A stretch of 51,917 nt of DNA from an uncultured Clostridia bacterium (GCA_944381085.1 CALWJX010000012.1:1-51917); one strand, 5' to 3'; positions 35,863 to 44,967 are shown, numbered from the stretch's first letter. Translations and numbers: made by a program. The notes: a model not told the origin generated them from the sequence alone.

Positions 35863-35891
35863 TTGACAAATATAAAATTTAATGATATAAT
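35863..35891 (+). promoter_or_regulatory. Plus-strand promoter of the 36054-37982 genes
   Basis: TTGACA, 17 bases, TATAAT, a perfect consensus. Transcription would start near 35898, running towards the unknown small gene, the MurE-like ligase and the SDR gene, and through the opposing minus-strand promoter. Confidence 0.82.
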
Positions 35892-35960
35892 TTATCTGTT
35901 GGTTATATAATATTATAACTGTCTGCCGGATAAAATTATAAGCACAATTTGCACCTTTCA

Positions 35961-35989
35961 ATTATACAATCACACTGTGTTTTTGTCAA
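35961..35989 (-). promoter_or_regulatory. Minus-strand promoter facing the plus-strand promoter
   Basis: TTGACA, 17 bases, TATAAT on the minus strand. It points left through the plus promoter at 35863-35891 towards the acetyltransferase. The two promoters are face to face with about 69 bases between their -10 boxes. The gap 35710-36053 otherwise has no gene. Confidence 0.8.
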
Positions 35990-36053
35990 TAGAAAATTAA
36001 AACTTTATTTTTAAATGCTCTTTTTCCCGACAGCAGAGAAAGGCAATTTTATA

Positions 36054-36401
36054 ATGGATTTTTTTGAAAACGAATATGCGGTCCCGGTACTCTGCGGCGG
36101 AGGCGTACAAGCGGCAAAAGTACTTTCCCGAATAATCCGCACGCCCGCGCAGAAGCCGCACATATTTTCAGACCGTTTCTCAATAAGGCAGCGTTTGTTT
36201 GCGGTATGTCATCGCGTACCCTCTTCTCATCCCGGTATAGTATGTTCCGCCATATGTGATTTTGCGGAAAATATAGACGAGTCAAACACTCCTTTATTTA
36301 TTCTCTATGACGGCGAAACCGCCGGGTTTTCTATGCGGTATAAGGAAAAACTTGAAGGTCTGTTCATTATTGTAGACCTGACGGATGTATTTAATAAATA
36401 A
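36054..36401 (+). CDS. Small protein of unknown function upstream of the MurE-like ligase
   Basis: This 115-residue protein starts MDFFENEYAVPVLCGGGVQA and ends VDLTDVFNK. I do not recognise it. The N-terminal GGGVQAAKVLSRI resembles a beta-alpha nucleotide-binding turn, and strands such as PLFILYDGETAGF alternate with helices, so a small Rossmann-like fold is possible. There is no signal peptide or membrane helix. It starts the likely operon with the MurE-like ligase 34 bases downstream, with AGAAAGG as ribosome site; an upstream in-frame ATG at 36015 has none. Confidence 0.65.
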   Translation: MDFFENEYAVPVLCGGGVQAAKVLSRIIRTPAQKPHIFSDRFSIRQRLFAVCHRVPSSHPGIVCSAICDFAENIDESNTPLFILYDGETAGFSMRYKEKLEGLFIIVDLTDVFNK

Positions 36402-36434
36402 AACGTCAAATAACCCGAAAGGACTTTCGAACAA

Positions 36435-37982
36435 ATGGATCTCGGAATTTTGCTCGATGCAATAAAAGATAAGATATTGAATCCGGATGAAGAATTAAAA
36501 GAAAAATTAATTACCAATATTTGTCACAACAGCGAAAAAGCAACGCCAAACTCTCTTTTTGTCTGTTGCCGCGGCTCTGCCGCGGACGGACATATGTACG
36601 CTCTCTCCGCTTATGAAAACGGCGCGCGTGTCTTTGTGGCTGAGCATGAAATCAACCTGCCTGACGACGCATATGTCATCATTGTCAAAGATTCAAAAGA
36701 AGCTTTGTCGGAACTTGCGGAGAGATTTTTTTCATATCCCGCGCGCTGTATAAAAATCATAGGGGTTACCGGTACCAAGGGAAAAACCACATACGCGATG
36801 TCGGTTTACCTTATTTGCGAGATGTACGGAATCAAGGCGGGATACATCGGGACTAACGGTATATACTACAACGGAAAACGATTTCACAGCGAAAACACAA
36901 CCCCCGGGGCTCTTGAAATACAAACGACTCTGCGCGATATGGCAGACGCGGGCATTGAACTTTGTATTATCGAAGTTTCTTCGCAGGCGCTCTGGCAGAA
37001 CAGAATACACGGAATCGAATTTGACACCTGTGTATTTACGAATCTGTATAAGGACCATATCGGAGGCGCCGAGCATCCGGATTTTGAGCACTACAAAAAT
37101 TCAAAGAAAAAGCTGTTTACCGATTACAAAGCCAAGCATATTATCGTAAACGCTGACTCGGACGCGTCCGGTTTTATGTGTGAGGGCGCCTGTACAGGTG
37201 ATATTATTACGGTTTCGGCGGAAGGAAATGTCGGAGCGTCTCTATATGCGACCGACGCGAAAATGACAAAGAAAAACAACATTCCGGGAGTGGAATACAT
37301 ATGCCACATTGGAAATGACAAAAGATTCAACGAAAAAATCAAAAGCATGAAAACATTCATTCCGTTTCCGGGGCTTTACAGCGTTGAGAACAGTCTTGAG
37401 GTGACCGCGACCTGCCTGCTTTTGGGAATAGACTTTGAGTATATATGCAATTCATCGGCAAATATCAAAATTCCCGGAAGATACGAATATATCACACTCA
37501 ATTCTCTTCCCGGCTCTCTCTTTATTATAGATTACGCTCACAACGGAATAAGTCTTTCTTCGACAATAGATGCTCTGAGAATGTACAAACCCTCACGTAT
37601 AATCTGTCTTTTCGGCTCGGTCGGCGGAAGAACCTTTCACAGACGCGCCGAGCTCGGCAAAGCCGCGATGGAGGGGGCGGACATTTCCATAATTACTTCC
37701 GATAACCCGAATTTTGAAGATCCAATGTCCGTAATCGGGGACATTGAAAAAGAGTTTATCAATTCAGGCAAGGAGTATTATACCGTCGCGGACAGAGAGC
37801 TTGCCATAATAAAGGCGTATGAAATGGCAAGACCGGGAGACTATATTTTGCTTGCCGGAAAAGGTCATGAGGATTATCAGCTCATAGGGGGCGTCAGGGT
37901 TCGTTTTTCGGAAAAGGATATACTTTATGAGCTTGACAGAGTCAATTCGTTGTCGGAAGAATATGACAGGGATATAATCTGA
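36435..37982 (+). CDS. MurE-like Mur ligase
   Basis: This 515-residue cytosolic protein has the three-domain Mur ligase layout: an N-terminal UDP-MurNAc-binding-like part (LFVCCRGSAADGHMYA), the ATP domain with P-loop VTGTKGKTT (112-119), ENTTPGALE, VSSQAL and the KKKLFTDY lysine region, then the ligase C-terminal domain (KIPGRYEYI, DYAHN, LFGSVGGRT). It resembles UDP-MurNAc-tripeptide synthetase. The amino-acid-choice motif is DNPN (423-426), not DNPR as in meso-DAP-adding MurE, so the added residue is uncertain. It is not near other cell-wall genes and may be a paralogue of the main MurE. Confidence 0.85.
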   Translation: MDLGILLDAIKDKILNPDEELKEKLITNICHNSEKATPNSLFVCCRGSAADGHMYALSAYENGARVFVAEHEINLPDDAYVIIVKDSKEALSELAERFFSYPARCIKIIGVTGTKGKTTYAMSVYLICEMYGIKAGYIGTNGIYYNGKRFHSENTTPGALEIQTTLRDMADAGIELCIIEVSSQALWQNRIHGIEFDTCVFTNLYKDHIGGAEHPDFEHYKNSKKKLFTDYKAKHIIVNADSDASGFMCEGACTGDIITVSAEGNVGASLYATDAKMTKKNNIPGVEYICHIGNDKRFNEKIKSMKTFIPFPGLYSVENSLEVTATCLLLGIDFEYICNSSANIKIPGRYEYITLNSLPGSLFIIDYAHNGISLSSTIDALRMYKPSRIICLFGSVGGRTFHRRAELGKAAMEGADISIITSDNPNFEDPMSVIGDIEKEFINSGKEYYTVADRELAIIKAYEMARPGDYILLAGKGHEDYQLIGGVRVRFSEKDILYELDRVNSLSEEYDRDII

Positions 37983-38009
37983 AATCCGAATTCAGAAAGG
38001 AATTAAGCT

Positions 38010-38723
38010 TTGAAGGTACTTATAACCGGAGGGTCACGCGGAATCGGCAGAAGCTGCGTGGAGTTATTTACTCAAAAGGGTGACAATGTTGTGTTTGTTT
38101 ATGCCCAAAATGACAGCGCCGCAAAAGCTTGCGAAGAAAAAACCGGCGCTGTTGCCGTAAAGGGAGATATATCGGATTTTGAAACCGCCGGGGCTGTATT
38201 TGTCAGAGCGGAAAATATTCTCGGTGGCATAGACGTACTTATAAACAATGCAGGCGTATCGTATATAGGGCTGTTTACTGATATGAACTTGTCGGAATGG
38301 AGAAAAATCACGGACATAAACTTGTCTTCAGCTTTTTATATGTCCCAGCACGCCGCAAGATTGATGATAAAGCGTCACAGCGGCAAAATCATTAATATAG
38401 GTTCGGTCTGGGGCAGGTGCGGCGCTTCCTGCGAGGCAGCGTATTCGGCGGCGAAAGCGGGACTTCGGGGACTTACAATGTCGTTGGCAAAGGAACTCGG
38501 TCCGTCGGGTATAAATGTAAACTGCGTAGAGCCCGGAGTTATCGATACCGATATGAATGCTCATCTTGACAGCGAAACGCTTGCGGAGCTTACTCTGAAT
38601 ACTCCTCTGTGCAGAATCGGAACACCCGCCGAGGTGGCGAAAGCGGTATATTTCCTCGCGTCCGAAGACTCGTCATTCATTACGGGACAGATAATCGGAG
38701 TGGACGGAGGTTTCGGACTGTAA
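38010..38723 (+). CDS. SDR-family oxidoreductase (FabG-like)
   Basis: This 237-residue classical short-chain dehydrogenase has TGGSRGIG for the cofactor (6-13), NNAG (79-82), catalytic Ser132, Tyr145 and Lys149 (YSAAK), and GxDGG near the end. It resembles 3-oxoacyl-ACP reductases but lies with a Mur ligase and a glycosidase, so it may reduce a sugar or another ketone. The start is TTG at 38010, behind AGAAAGGAA; no ATG precedes the conserved fold. Confidence 0.92.
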   Translation: MKVLITGGSRGIGRSCVELFTQKGDNVVFVYAQNDSAAKACEEKTGAVAVKGDISDFETAGAVFVRAENILGGIDVLINNAGVSYIGLFTDMNLSEWRKITDINLSSAFYMSQHAARLMIKRHSGKIINIGSVWGRCGASCEAAYSAAKAGLRGLTMSLAKELGPSGINVNCVEPGVIDTDMNAHLDSETLAELTLNTPLCRIGTPAEVAKAVYFLASEDSSFITGQIIGVDGGFGL

Positions 38724-38795
38724 TCGGATCCGGATTTTGTTATTTTTATATTTGTATATATTGCGACAATATAATTTCATGAAAGGAAAGCTGAT

Positions 38796-41225
38796 ATGTC
38801 TGTCGATGATTCCGCACGGGATATAAAGTTATTAAAGAAAGAATACAAAAATCCGCCGCGAAAATACTATCCTTACACGTATTTTGAGCCTTCCTCCCTG
38901 CCTGTCGGCGAGACTGAAATCGAAAAGTTTGTATCCGAATGTCATAAAAACAAAATCGGTTGTATTATTCCATGTCTGCCGAAGAAGCTTAAACCTTCTG
39001 TAAATGTGTTCCTCGACGCCTCCGATTTGTATGAAAAGCTGGCTGATATTGCCGCAAGAGAACATATCAAAGTAGGTTTTAAGCTTGAAAAAATATATGA
39101 GGAATCAATATTTTCCGAAGACTCTCCCGTACCCGAAACAATCCGTGAAGAGATAAAAACAAAAGTTCTTATTATGGGGGAATATTACTGTGACTCGGAA
39201 GAACATATAGTGAGAATAACCGACGCCGAAAATCTTATGGCGGTTACCGCGTTTGATGAAGACCACAACGACAGTATAAATCTCACATATGAAATCGAAA
39301 ACGGGACTATTGACTATCAGCTTCCTCCCGGAAACTGGACGCTTAAAGAGTACTTTTGCCTTCCCGAGGACAAGGATAATATAAACTCCGCAAATTCGGT
39401 CAATAAACTCAATTATCGTCACTGCAAAACCTTTATAAACATTGTTTTTGAGCTTATGGGAGACAGTGTAAAGAAACGCTTGGGAAAAGAAATTTCCGTT
39501 TTGCAAATGTCGGACATCTGCTTTGACGCGCACAACCGACGTAACTGGGACAAAGACTTCAACCGGGTTTTTCTTTCGGAATTTAACATCGACCCTACCG
39601 GACTGTATGACGCATTGTTTTACGACATCGGAGAAAAAACGACACATGTTAAAACACTTTTCATGACCTGCAGAGCCAAAATGCTCAGTGACGGCATAAT
39701 AAAGGCGCTCAGAGATTTTTCTGATGAATACAATATAGAGCTTATATACGACCTTGTGGAACCAAAACTGCCCTCATGTTCATGGCTTATGGGAGATTCT
39801 TTGGCAAATCAGAAATTCTGTGCCTGCGCGGTGCTTGACAAAGCGTATATGTACGGCATAAACTCGGTAAAGCTCTCCTCGTCCGCCGCCGTGAATTTCG
39901 GGCTTGACCGGACTATGTGCCAGCTTTTTGAGGATTACTCAAAGCCTATGACGGACGTTTTGTTTAAAGACGCGATGAATGCCTACGCGATGGGCGCGGA
40001 TTTGCTTTTGACTCATCCGCAAAAGCTTGATTCGGTTTCCGCCGCGGACCGTAAAAAATACGGTATATTAAAAAATTCAACACGAAGGGCTTTTTGTTCG
40101 TTTGCTTCAAAGGCACAGTCTCTGCTTTGCGGAGGCGACCGGATCTGCGATATAGCGGTACTTTATCCGATATATTCAATGCATTCAAGGGTTTTTCTGT
40201 ATCACACTCCGGACAGAAATTTTGAGTATCCGGACCCGGGTGTATGCAACGATTATATGATTTTGCTCAATTCCCTGTCCTCTTTCTGTTCTCAGGACTC
40301 GATACTTCTGCACCCGGAAACGCTTAATATTTCATGTCGGATTTCCCCCGGACGCCTTGAATTGAATTCGGACGGAAAGGCAAAATCCGGATTCAAAATA
40401 ATAATCATTCCGGGCACTACGGTGATAGACCTTGAAAACATACTGAAAATCAAGGAGTTTTACGACAACGGGGGAAAAATTATCGCCACAGTCTGCCTGC
40501 CGTCGTTTGCCGCGGGATACGATCCCGGCAAAGAAAATGATCCGAATGAAAATGACGGATTTATGCGCGGCGAACAATACTGTACGGATGACGACATAAA
40601 GGTGCGTGACGCCGTAAAGCATATATTCGGAGAGGACGCGGTCAGAAGCAATCTGATAAGGCATCATTTTTACAATAAAAACGATCGCGGAGGAGAGGCT
40701 TATTTTATACCGGCTTCCAAGACCGACATAGACGGAAGCTTTTACACCGACGAGCGCTTTCTGAAAAAAGTAATCAACTCTTTTAAAATCCCACTTGACG
40801 TATTTATGAGCAATCTGATTGAAAATCCTCTGTCCGACGGTTTTAACGGGTCTTTTCCGGTTTTCTCAAGTCTGGGCCTGAATGAAAGGATTCCCTATGG
40901 CGGGGTTATATCACATATTCATAAAAGCAGAGAAAACACGGAAATATTTTATTTCGCCAATACTACCGTCAATGATTACCACGGATATGTATATCTTAAA
41001 GGAGCTCTGCGACCGGAATTTACAGACCCTGTCAAAGCGGTTCGGAAAAAATTTGTATACCGATATGTAAACTATCTCGGTCAGATATATACCGCGATAG
41101 GTCTGAAGCTTGAAGCGGGTTCTTCCGTGTTTATCATTTCCCCGCGGTCAAACGAAAAATATATACGCCGTATAAATGACGTACCCGTTATCTCATCCTA
41201 CGAGTGCAATTTTCTCACAGAATAA
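38796..41225 (+). CDS. Divergent GH106-like glycoside hydrolase
   Basis: This 809-residue protein lacks a signal peptide. Landmarks of GH106 (alpha-L-rhamnosidase-like) proteins appear in order: QLPPGNWTLKEYF, SDICFDAHNRRNWDKDF, FLSEFNIDP, a helical block ending YNIELIYDLVEP, and ADLLLTHPQKL. Residues about 530-575 (IIIIPGTTVIDLEN, FYDNGGKIIATV) form a glutamine-amidotransferase-like fold found in such enzymes. The sequence is much diverged and the catalytic acids cannot be assigned by eye. A cytosolic location implies an imported oligosaccharide. A terminator follows. Confidence 0.62.
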   Translation: MSVDDSARDIKLLKKEYKNPPRKYYPYTYFEPSSLPVGETEIEKFVSECHKNKIGCIIPCLPKKLKPSVNVFLDASDLYEKLADIAAREHIKVGFKLEKIYEESIFSEDSPVPETIREEIKTKVLIMGEYYCDSEEHIVRITDAENLMAVTAFDEDHNDSINLTYEIENGTIDYQLPPGNWTLKEYFCLPEDKDNINSANSVNKLNYRHCKTFINIVFELMGDSVKKRLGKEISVLQMSDICFDAHNRRNWDKDFNRVFLSEFNIDPTGLYDALFYDIGEKTTHVKTLFMTCRAKMLSDGIIKALRDFSDEYNIELIYDLVEPKLPSCSWLMGDSLANQKFCACAVLDKAYMYGINSVKLSSSAAVNFGLDRTMCQLFEDYSKPMTDVLFKDAMNAYAMGADLLLTHPQKLDSVSAADRKKYGILKNSTRRAFCSFASKAQSLLCGGDRICDIAVLYPIYSMHSRVFLYHTPDRNFEYPDPGVCNDYMILLNSLSSFCSQDSILLHPETLNISCRISPGRLELNSDGKAKSGFKIIIIPGTTVIDLENILKIKEFYDNGGKIIATVCLPSFAAGYDPGKENDPNENDGFMRGEQYCTDDDIKVRDAVKHIFGEDAVRSNLIRHHFYNKNDRGGEAYFIPASKTDIDGSFYTDERFLKKVINSFKIPLDVFMSNLIENPLSDGFNGSFPVFSSLGLNERIPYGGVISHIHKSRENTEIFYFANTTVNDYHGYVYLKGALRPEFTDPVKAVRKKFVYRYVNYLGQIYTAIGLKLEAGSSVFIISPRSNEKYIRRINDVPVISSYECNFLTE

Positions 41226-41262
41226 ATAATAAAAAATTTTTTGCTTGAATTATAGTTAATAA

Positions 41263-41304
41263 TCCCGTGTACGAACGAAAAGTGTATGTACACGGGACTT
41301 TTTA
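41263..41304 (+). terminator. Terminator after the GH106-like gene
   Basis: A perfect 10-bp stem (TCCCGTGTAC with GTACACGGGA, loop of 15) is followed by CTTTTTAT. It lies between convergent genes. Confidence 0.82.
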
Positions 41305-41320
41305 TCGCGGCCGGATTATT

Positions 41321-42088
41321 TTATTTCAGCACATATCCTGTGCCCCTCACGGTATAGATGAGCTTAAGACCGAGCTTACCTTCTATCTTCTTTCTGAGAA
41401 AGCATATATATACGTCGCCCATATTTCCCTGACCCGCTCCGATAACGTCGGAGATTTCTTTTCTTGTCACGGTTTCCCCGCGATTGCGGCATAAGAGGTC
41501 TAAAATCCTGAATTCGTTGTCACTGAGAGGTATTCTTTCATTCCCATACACGGCGGCTTTGTTTTCGCTGTCCGCGTAAAGTCTGTTCCGGTTAAATCCG
41601 GCAATTTTTCTCCCCGTGCCGTATTGACTTATCTTTTTTGTTTCATCATTCGACGGGATTTTTGATTTCAAAACTTTGTCGGTCAATTTGCGCCGGTTAA
41701 TTAAAGGAATATTATCAAAAATCAGACTTCGCATATCTGACATAAGAAAAGGTCTGTGAAGTATAAATGAGCATTTTTCGGAATCGGCAATAACCGAAAA
41801 ATCGGTAAGAAAAGTCCAGCCTATTACAAACGGTCTATCCGATTCTGAGCCTTGTTTTTCCGGATTTTCCGAAGTTTCCTTTAATAAATCATATTCCGAT
41901 AAAAAGCGTGACAATATACCGTATCCGCAAAAGTCGAGATCAGCCAATACAATACCGTATCTGTCGCCGTTTGGTTCGTCATTTGAATTTTCAAATATGT
42001 CGCACTCAATTCCAAGCTCCGACATCTCAATATTCAACATTCTCGCGAAAACTTTATCGTTTGATATGAGAGCGGCTCTTATTTCCAT
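41321..42088 (-). CDS. OmpR-like winged-helix regulator with atypical receiver
   Basis: This 255-residue protein ends in an OmpR/PhoB winged helix (about 165-255: IPLSDNEFRILDLLCRNRGETVTRKEISDVI, then YICFLRKKIEG and YTVRGTGYVL). The N-terminal about 110 residues have receiver-like beta-alpha units but only ISND in place of the acidic pair and VLADLDFC at the phosphoacceptor strand, so canonical phosphorylation is doubtful. No histidine kinase is nearby. I use ATG 42088 (MEIRAALIS), preceded by AAGGAG 11 bases away; the 74-codon upstream extension overlaps the dusB gene in another frame and is rejected. Confidence 0.82.
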   Translation of the reverse strand: MEIRAALISNDKVFARMLNIEMSELGIECDIFENSNDEPNGDRYGIVLADLDFCGYGILSRFLSEYDLLKETSENPEKQGSESDRPFVIGWTFLTDFSVIADSEKCSFILHRPFLMSDMRSLIFDNIPLINRRKLTDKVLKSKIPSNDETKKISQYGTGRKIAGFNRNRLYADSENKAAVYGNERIPLSDNEFRILDLLCRNRGETVTRKEISDVIGAGQGNMGDVYICFLRKKIEGKLGLKLIYTVRGTGYVLK

Positions 42089-42147
42089 TTCCGGTTGATC
42101 TCCTTTCAAAAAGGCATGATTTAATGTTGCAGGTCTCAGTTTATGTT

Positions 42148-43173
42148 TTATTGATAAAAGTCTGATATGCTTCTTAAGATATCCGCAATTTCGCCATAGC
42201 TTTCGCTTTTCATTATACGGTCTCTCAGCGCCGCCGAATTCTTCAATCCTTTTATATACCATGCGGCATGTTTTTTTGCCTCTGCGGCAACGGTATGCTC
42301 TCCTTTGCACTCCTTTATAATAGCTATATGGTACAGTGCCACGTTTATTCTTTGACTTAAATCCACGTCATAATACGGTCTGTTTTCAAGTCGGTTTATA
42401 ATATTTGTAAACAGCCAAGGGTTTCCCAAAGCGCCTCTTGCTACCATTATGCCGTCGCATCCCGTATATGAAAGCATCCTCACCGCGTCTTCCGGAGTGT
42501 ATAAATCGCCGTTTCCCACTACGGGAATCTTTACGGCGTTCTTAACCGCGGCAATTATATCCAGGTCTATTCCGGGTTGATACATCTGCTCCCTTGTTCT
42601 TCCGTGAACGCAAATTAGAGACGCTCCGCCTGCTTCAATTGCTTTTGCTACCTCAACCGCGTTTTTTGTATCCGAGCTCCAGCCCGCGCGTATCTTTACC
42701 GTAAGAGGCGTTTTTTGCAGAGACGAGCTGACCGCCTCCACAATTCTGCCCGCGAGCCCGGGATTTTTCATGAGCGCGCTTCCCTCTCCGTTTGATACTA
42801 TTTTATGCACCGGGCATCCCATATTTATATCAATTGCCGCCGGAGGATTGCAAGACAAGCAGCCGTTATATTCACCCGATTCGAGCAGAGCTGCCGCTTC
42901 CGCCATAAAGGAAGGTTCACTTCCGAATATTTGAATTGACATTTGCTTTTCATCGGGGTAAATCCGCGCGAGCGGCGCCGTTTTCAGACCCTTGCCGCTG
43001 TTTTTTGACGAAAGCTGCTCGTAGCAAAGCGCTTTGGCGGAAATCATTTCGCTGACAGTCCATTCCGCCCCTGCCTCACGGCAAACTTTGCGGAACGCAT
43101 AATCAGTCACGCCCGCCATTGGCGCGAGCATAAGTCCGTATTTTATTTTTATGTTTCCAATCCTAAAATTCAA
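42148..43173 (-). CDS. tRNA-dihydrouridine synthase (Dus)
   Basis: This FMN enzyme of about 341 residues reduces uridines in tRNA. Family motifs: LMLAPMAGVTDYAFR, VSEMISAKAL, DINMGCPVHKIV with the catalytic Cys, VKIRAGW, CVHGRTREQMY, VVGNGDLYTPEDA and MVARGALGNPW. It is closest to DusB-type enzymes. The start is a TTG: the one at 43173 has GGGGGA 4 bases upstream, while a TTG at 43185 has no site. It follows the YccF gene directly and precedes the regulator by 60 bases. Confidence 0.93.
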   Translation of the reverse strand: MNFRIGNIKIKYGLMLAPMAGVTDYAFRKVCREAGAEWTVSEMISAKALCYEQLSSKNSGKGLKTAPLARIYPDEKQMSIQIFGSEPSFMAEAAALLESGEYNGCLSCNPPAAIDINMGCPVHKIVSNGEGSALMKNPGLAGRIVEAVSSSLQKTPLTVKIRAGWSSDTKNAVEVAKAIEAGGASLICVHGRTREQMYQPGIDLDIIAAVKNAVKIPVVGNGDLYTPEDAVRMLSYTGCDGIMVARGALGNPWLFTNIINRLENRPYYDVDLSQRINVALYHIAIIKECKGEHTVAAEAKKHAAWYIKGLKNSAALRDRIMKSESYGEIADILRSISDFYQ

Positions 43174-43188
43174 ATTATCCCCCAAAAT

Positions 43189-43548
43189 TTATTTGAAAAC
43201 TTCCGCCCCGAAAGGCATCAGAGACAGCTTTGCCATTTTAAAACATTGTTTCCCGAAAGGTATTCCGATGATTGTTATGCACCATATAACCCCGAATAAC
43301 GCATATGCCACGCACAGTGAAAGCCCGGAAAATATCATCCATATTACATTCATTACCGGATGCTTGTCAAAATTCAGCTCTATCTTTTTTCCGAACGGAA
43401 AAAACGCGAGCTTCGCCATTTTAAAGCCCTGAATTCCAAAAGGAATTCCTACGAGAGTTATACACCATATCACACCGAAAACAACCCATAAAAGACCGGT
43501 GATTAGCCCCGTTACAATAAACCACAAAATATTTCCCAATATCCTCAT
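43189..43548 (-). CDS. YccF-family membrane protein
   Basis: This 119-residue protein is built from two similar halves, each with a membrane hairpin and the motif FGVIWCIT-(L/I)-(V/I)-GIPFG followed by FKMAKL and PFG. This is the YccF (DUF307) family, inner-membrane proteins of unknown function. The gene lies between the transglutaminase-like gene and dusB with very short gaps, probably one transcription unit. Confidence 0.92.
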   Translation of the reverse strand: MRILGNILWFIVTGLITGLLWVVFGVIWCITLVGIPFGIQGFKMAKLAFFPFGKKIELNFDKHPVMNVIWMIFSGLSLCVAYALFGVIWCITIIGIPFGKQCFKMAKLSLMPFGAEVFK

Positions 43549-43593
43549 ATCAAAATTATACTCCTATGTAAAAAACAAGCAATTTATGTTTAC

Positions 43594-44967
43594 TTATAAA
43601 TTTTCTATTTCTTTTCCGGAAATAACTTTCTTCTCATATCTGAATTTATCAAAAAACACGTTAAGGTCTTCAAACTCAACTTCCCCGTTCTGATTGTCGT
43701 ACGGGTCCATTCTTATATAGTTTTTTGAAGGCTCAAAATCGATTTGAAAATCATCGCAGGTAACACACCTGAAAGGGTCAAGATTGCCGAAATAGTAAAG
43801 CCGCTTTGCCTCGTTGTTGTTTCTCACGGCTCCAACTCCGTATGACGGGTCGCAGTAAAGCCAACCAAACGGAGCGACGTAAAACATGCACCAGTCATGA
43901 CTTCCCATACCCGTAGGTCTCGCTGAGTTTCCCGACTGCCATTTCGCGGGAATGCCGACACAGCGGCAGAGCGTGATAAACAGCAAAGACATCGCACCGC
44001 AGTCCCCGTACCTGTTGAGCGCCACGAATTGCGGAATATTGTCTATATACAGATAATCTCTGAGGTATGAATATCTGACATTGAATGTTATCCAATCATA
44101 TATTTTTCTCGCCTTTTCAAGAGCGTTTTTCTCGTCTCCGACTATTTCCTGTGACAACATTCTGATAAACGGCGTAAACTGTATGTGCGGCAATTGCTCA
44201 TTTGTGTAAAAGTCCGGTTGCTCAATACACGTCAAAGACATGTCAGGCTCATGGTATACCGCGCGGTTTACATATGAAAATCTTACCGTATACCTGTCTG
44301 ACGGCACAAATTCTGTCTCAATATATGCGCTTCCCATAACTTTGTCGTTAATTTTCACGTCATGTGAGGAATACAAAAGCCGGATGTCAGACTGGGTTTC
44401 ACACCTGACGGGAAAAGGTAGCCAGACCCGTATCTTTTTCCCTGTCATATTCTCACAGCCGTCTATGTACACCGTATGTTCTATCTCGTATCTGAAAGCC
44501 CTACTTCCCCGTTCTTTCATTATTCTGCTGTTAATTTCAAATTCCTCGTCGCGGTTTAAGGATGAAGTTTTTTCCGGGCTGAATTTTGAATTCAGATACG
44601 CGCCATGCATATTCAGGATATTTGACAAAGCGCCGTTCTGATACATTCTTTTTCCGTCACGCAAAATAAAATCCACATCTCCGAATCTTACAAGCTCATT
44701 GACCGTTTCCATGTCGGCTTCTTTAAAATGTTCCTTAAGTTTAACAAGCAGCTTTTCGTCGTCCGTAGTATAATCGCTCATAAGACCCTCAGCGAACAGT
44801 TTTTCAAATTCAAGTCTTTTTTTCTGGCACAGCGGAATATCCCTTTTCAGCCATTCGTCAATGCAGGCAATTTCCCCCTCGAAATCCCCGGCGTACTTAT
44901 ACATCTTGACTTCTTCCGGAAGCGCCGCAGCTATATATTTCAAATCGTTAAAATCTAATTTTTTCAT
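43594..44967 (-). CDS. Transglutaminase-like cysteine protease, cytosolic
   Basis: This 457-residue protein has a helical N-terminal domain (1-130), a beta-rich middle (about 155-245) and a transglutaminase-like core with catalytic Cys323 (YGDCGAMS), His357 (GSHDWCMFY) and Asp373 (YCDPSYG). There is no signal peptide or membrane helix, unusual for this superfamily, where many members are secreted. It may be a peptidase or peptide-crosslinking enzyme in the cytoplasm. It has its own promoter, back to back with that of the aminotransferase gene. Confidence 0.85.
   Translation of the reverse strand: MKKLDFNDLKYIAAALPEEVKMYKYAGDFEGEIACIDEWLKRDIPLCQKKRLEFEKLFAEGLMSDYTTDDEKLLVKLKEHFKEADMETVNELVRFGDVDFILRDGKRMYQNGALSNILNMHGAYLNSKFSPEKTSSLNRDEEFEINSRIMKERGSRAFRYEIEHTVYIDGCENMTGKKIRVWLPFPVRCETQSDIRLLYSSHDVKINDKVMGSAYIETEFVPSDRYTVRFSYVNRAVYHEPDMSLTCIEQPDFYTNEQLPHIQFTPFIRMLSQEIVGDEKNALEKARKIYDWITFNVRYSYLRDYLYIDNIPQFVALNRYGDCGAMSLLFITLCRCVGIPAKWQSGNSARPTGMGSHDWCMFYVAPFGWLYCDPSYGVGAVRNNNEAKRLYYFGNLDPFRCVTCDDFQIDFEPSKNYIRMDPYDNQNGEVEFEDLNVFFDKFRYEKKVISGKEIENL

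Noticed and set aside
35737..35961. 74-codon minus-strand ORF in the acetyltransferase leader
   Set aside because: It spans the promoter and the terminator hairpin and has a Cys- and Ile-rich composition typical of chance AT-rich frames.
42089..42310. 74-codon N-terminal extension of the OmpR-like regulator
   Set aside because: The extension overlaps the dusB 3-prime end in another frame and is unusually rich in Arg and Lys; ATG 42088 starts the receiver-like fold.
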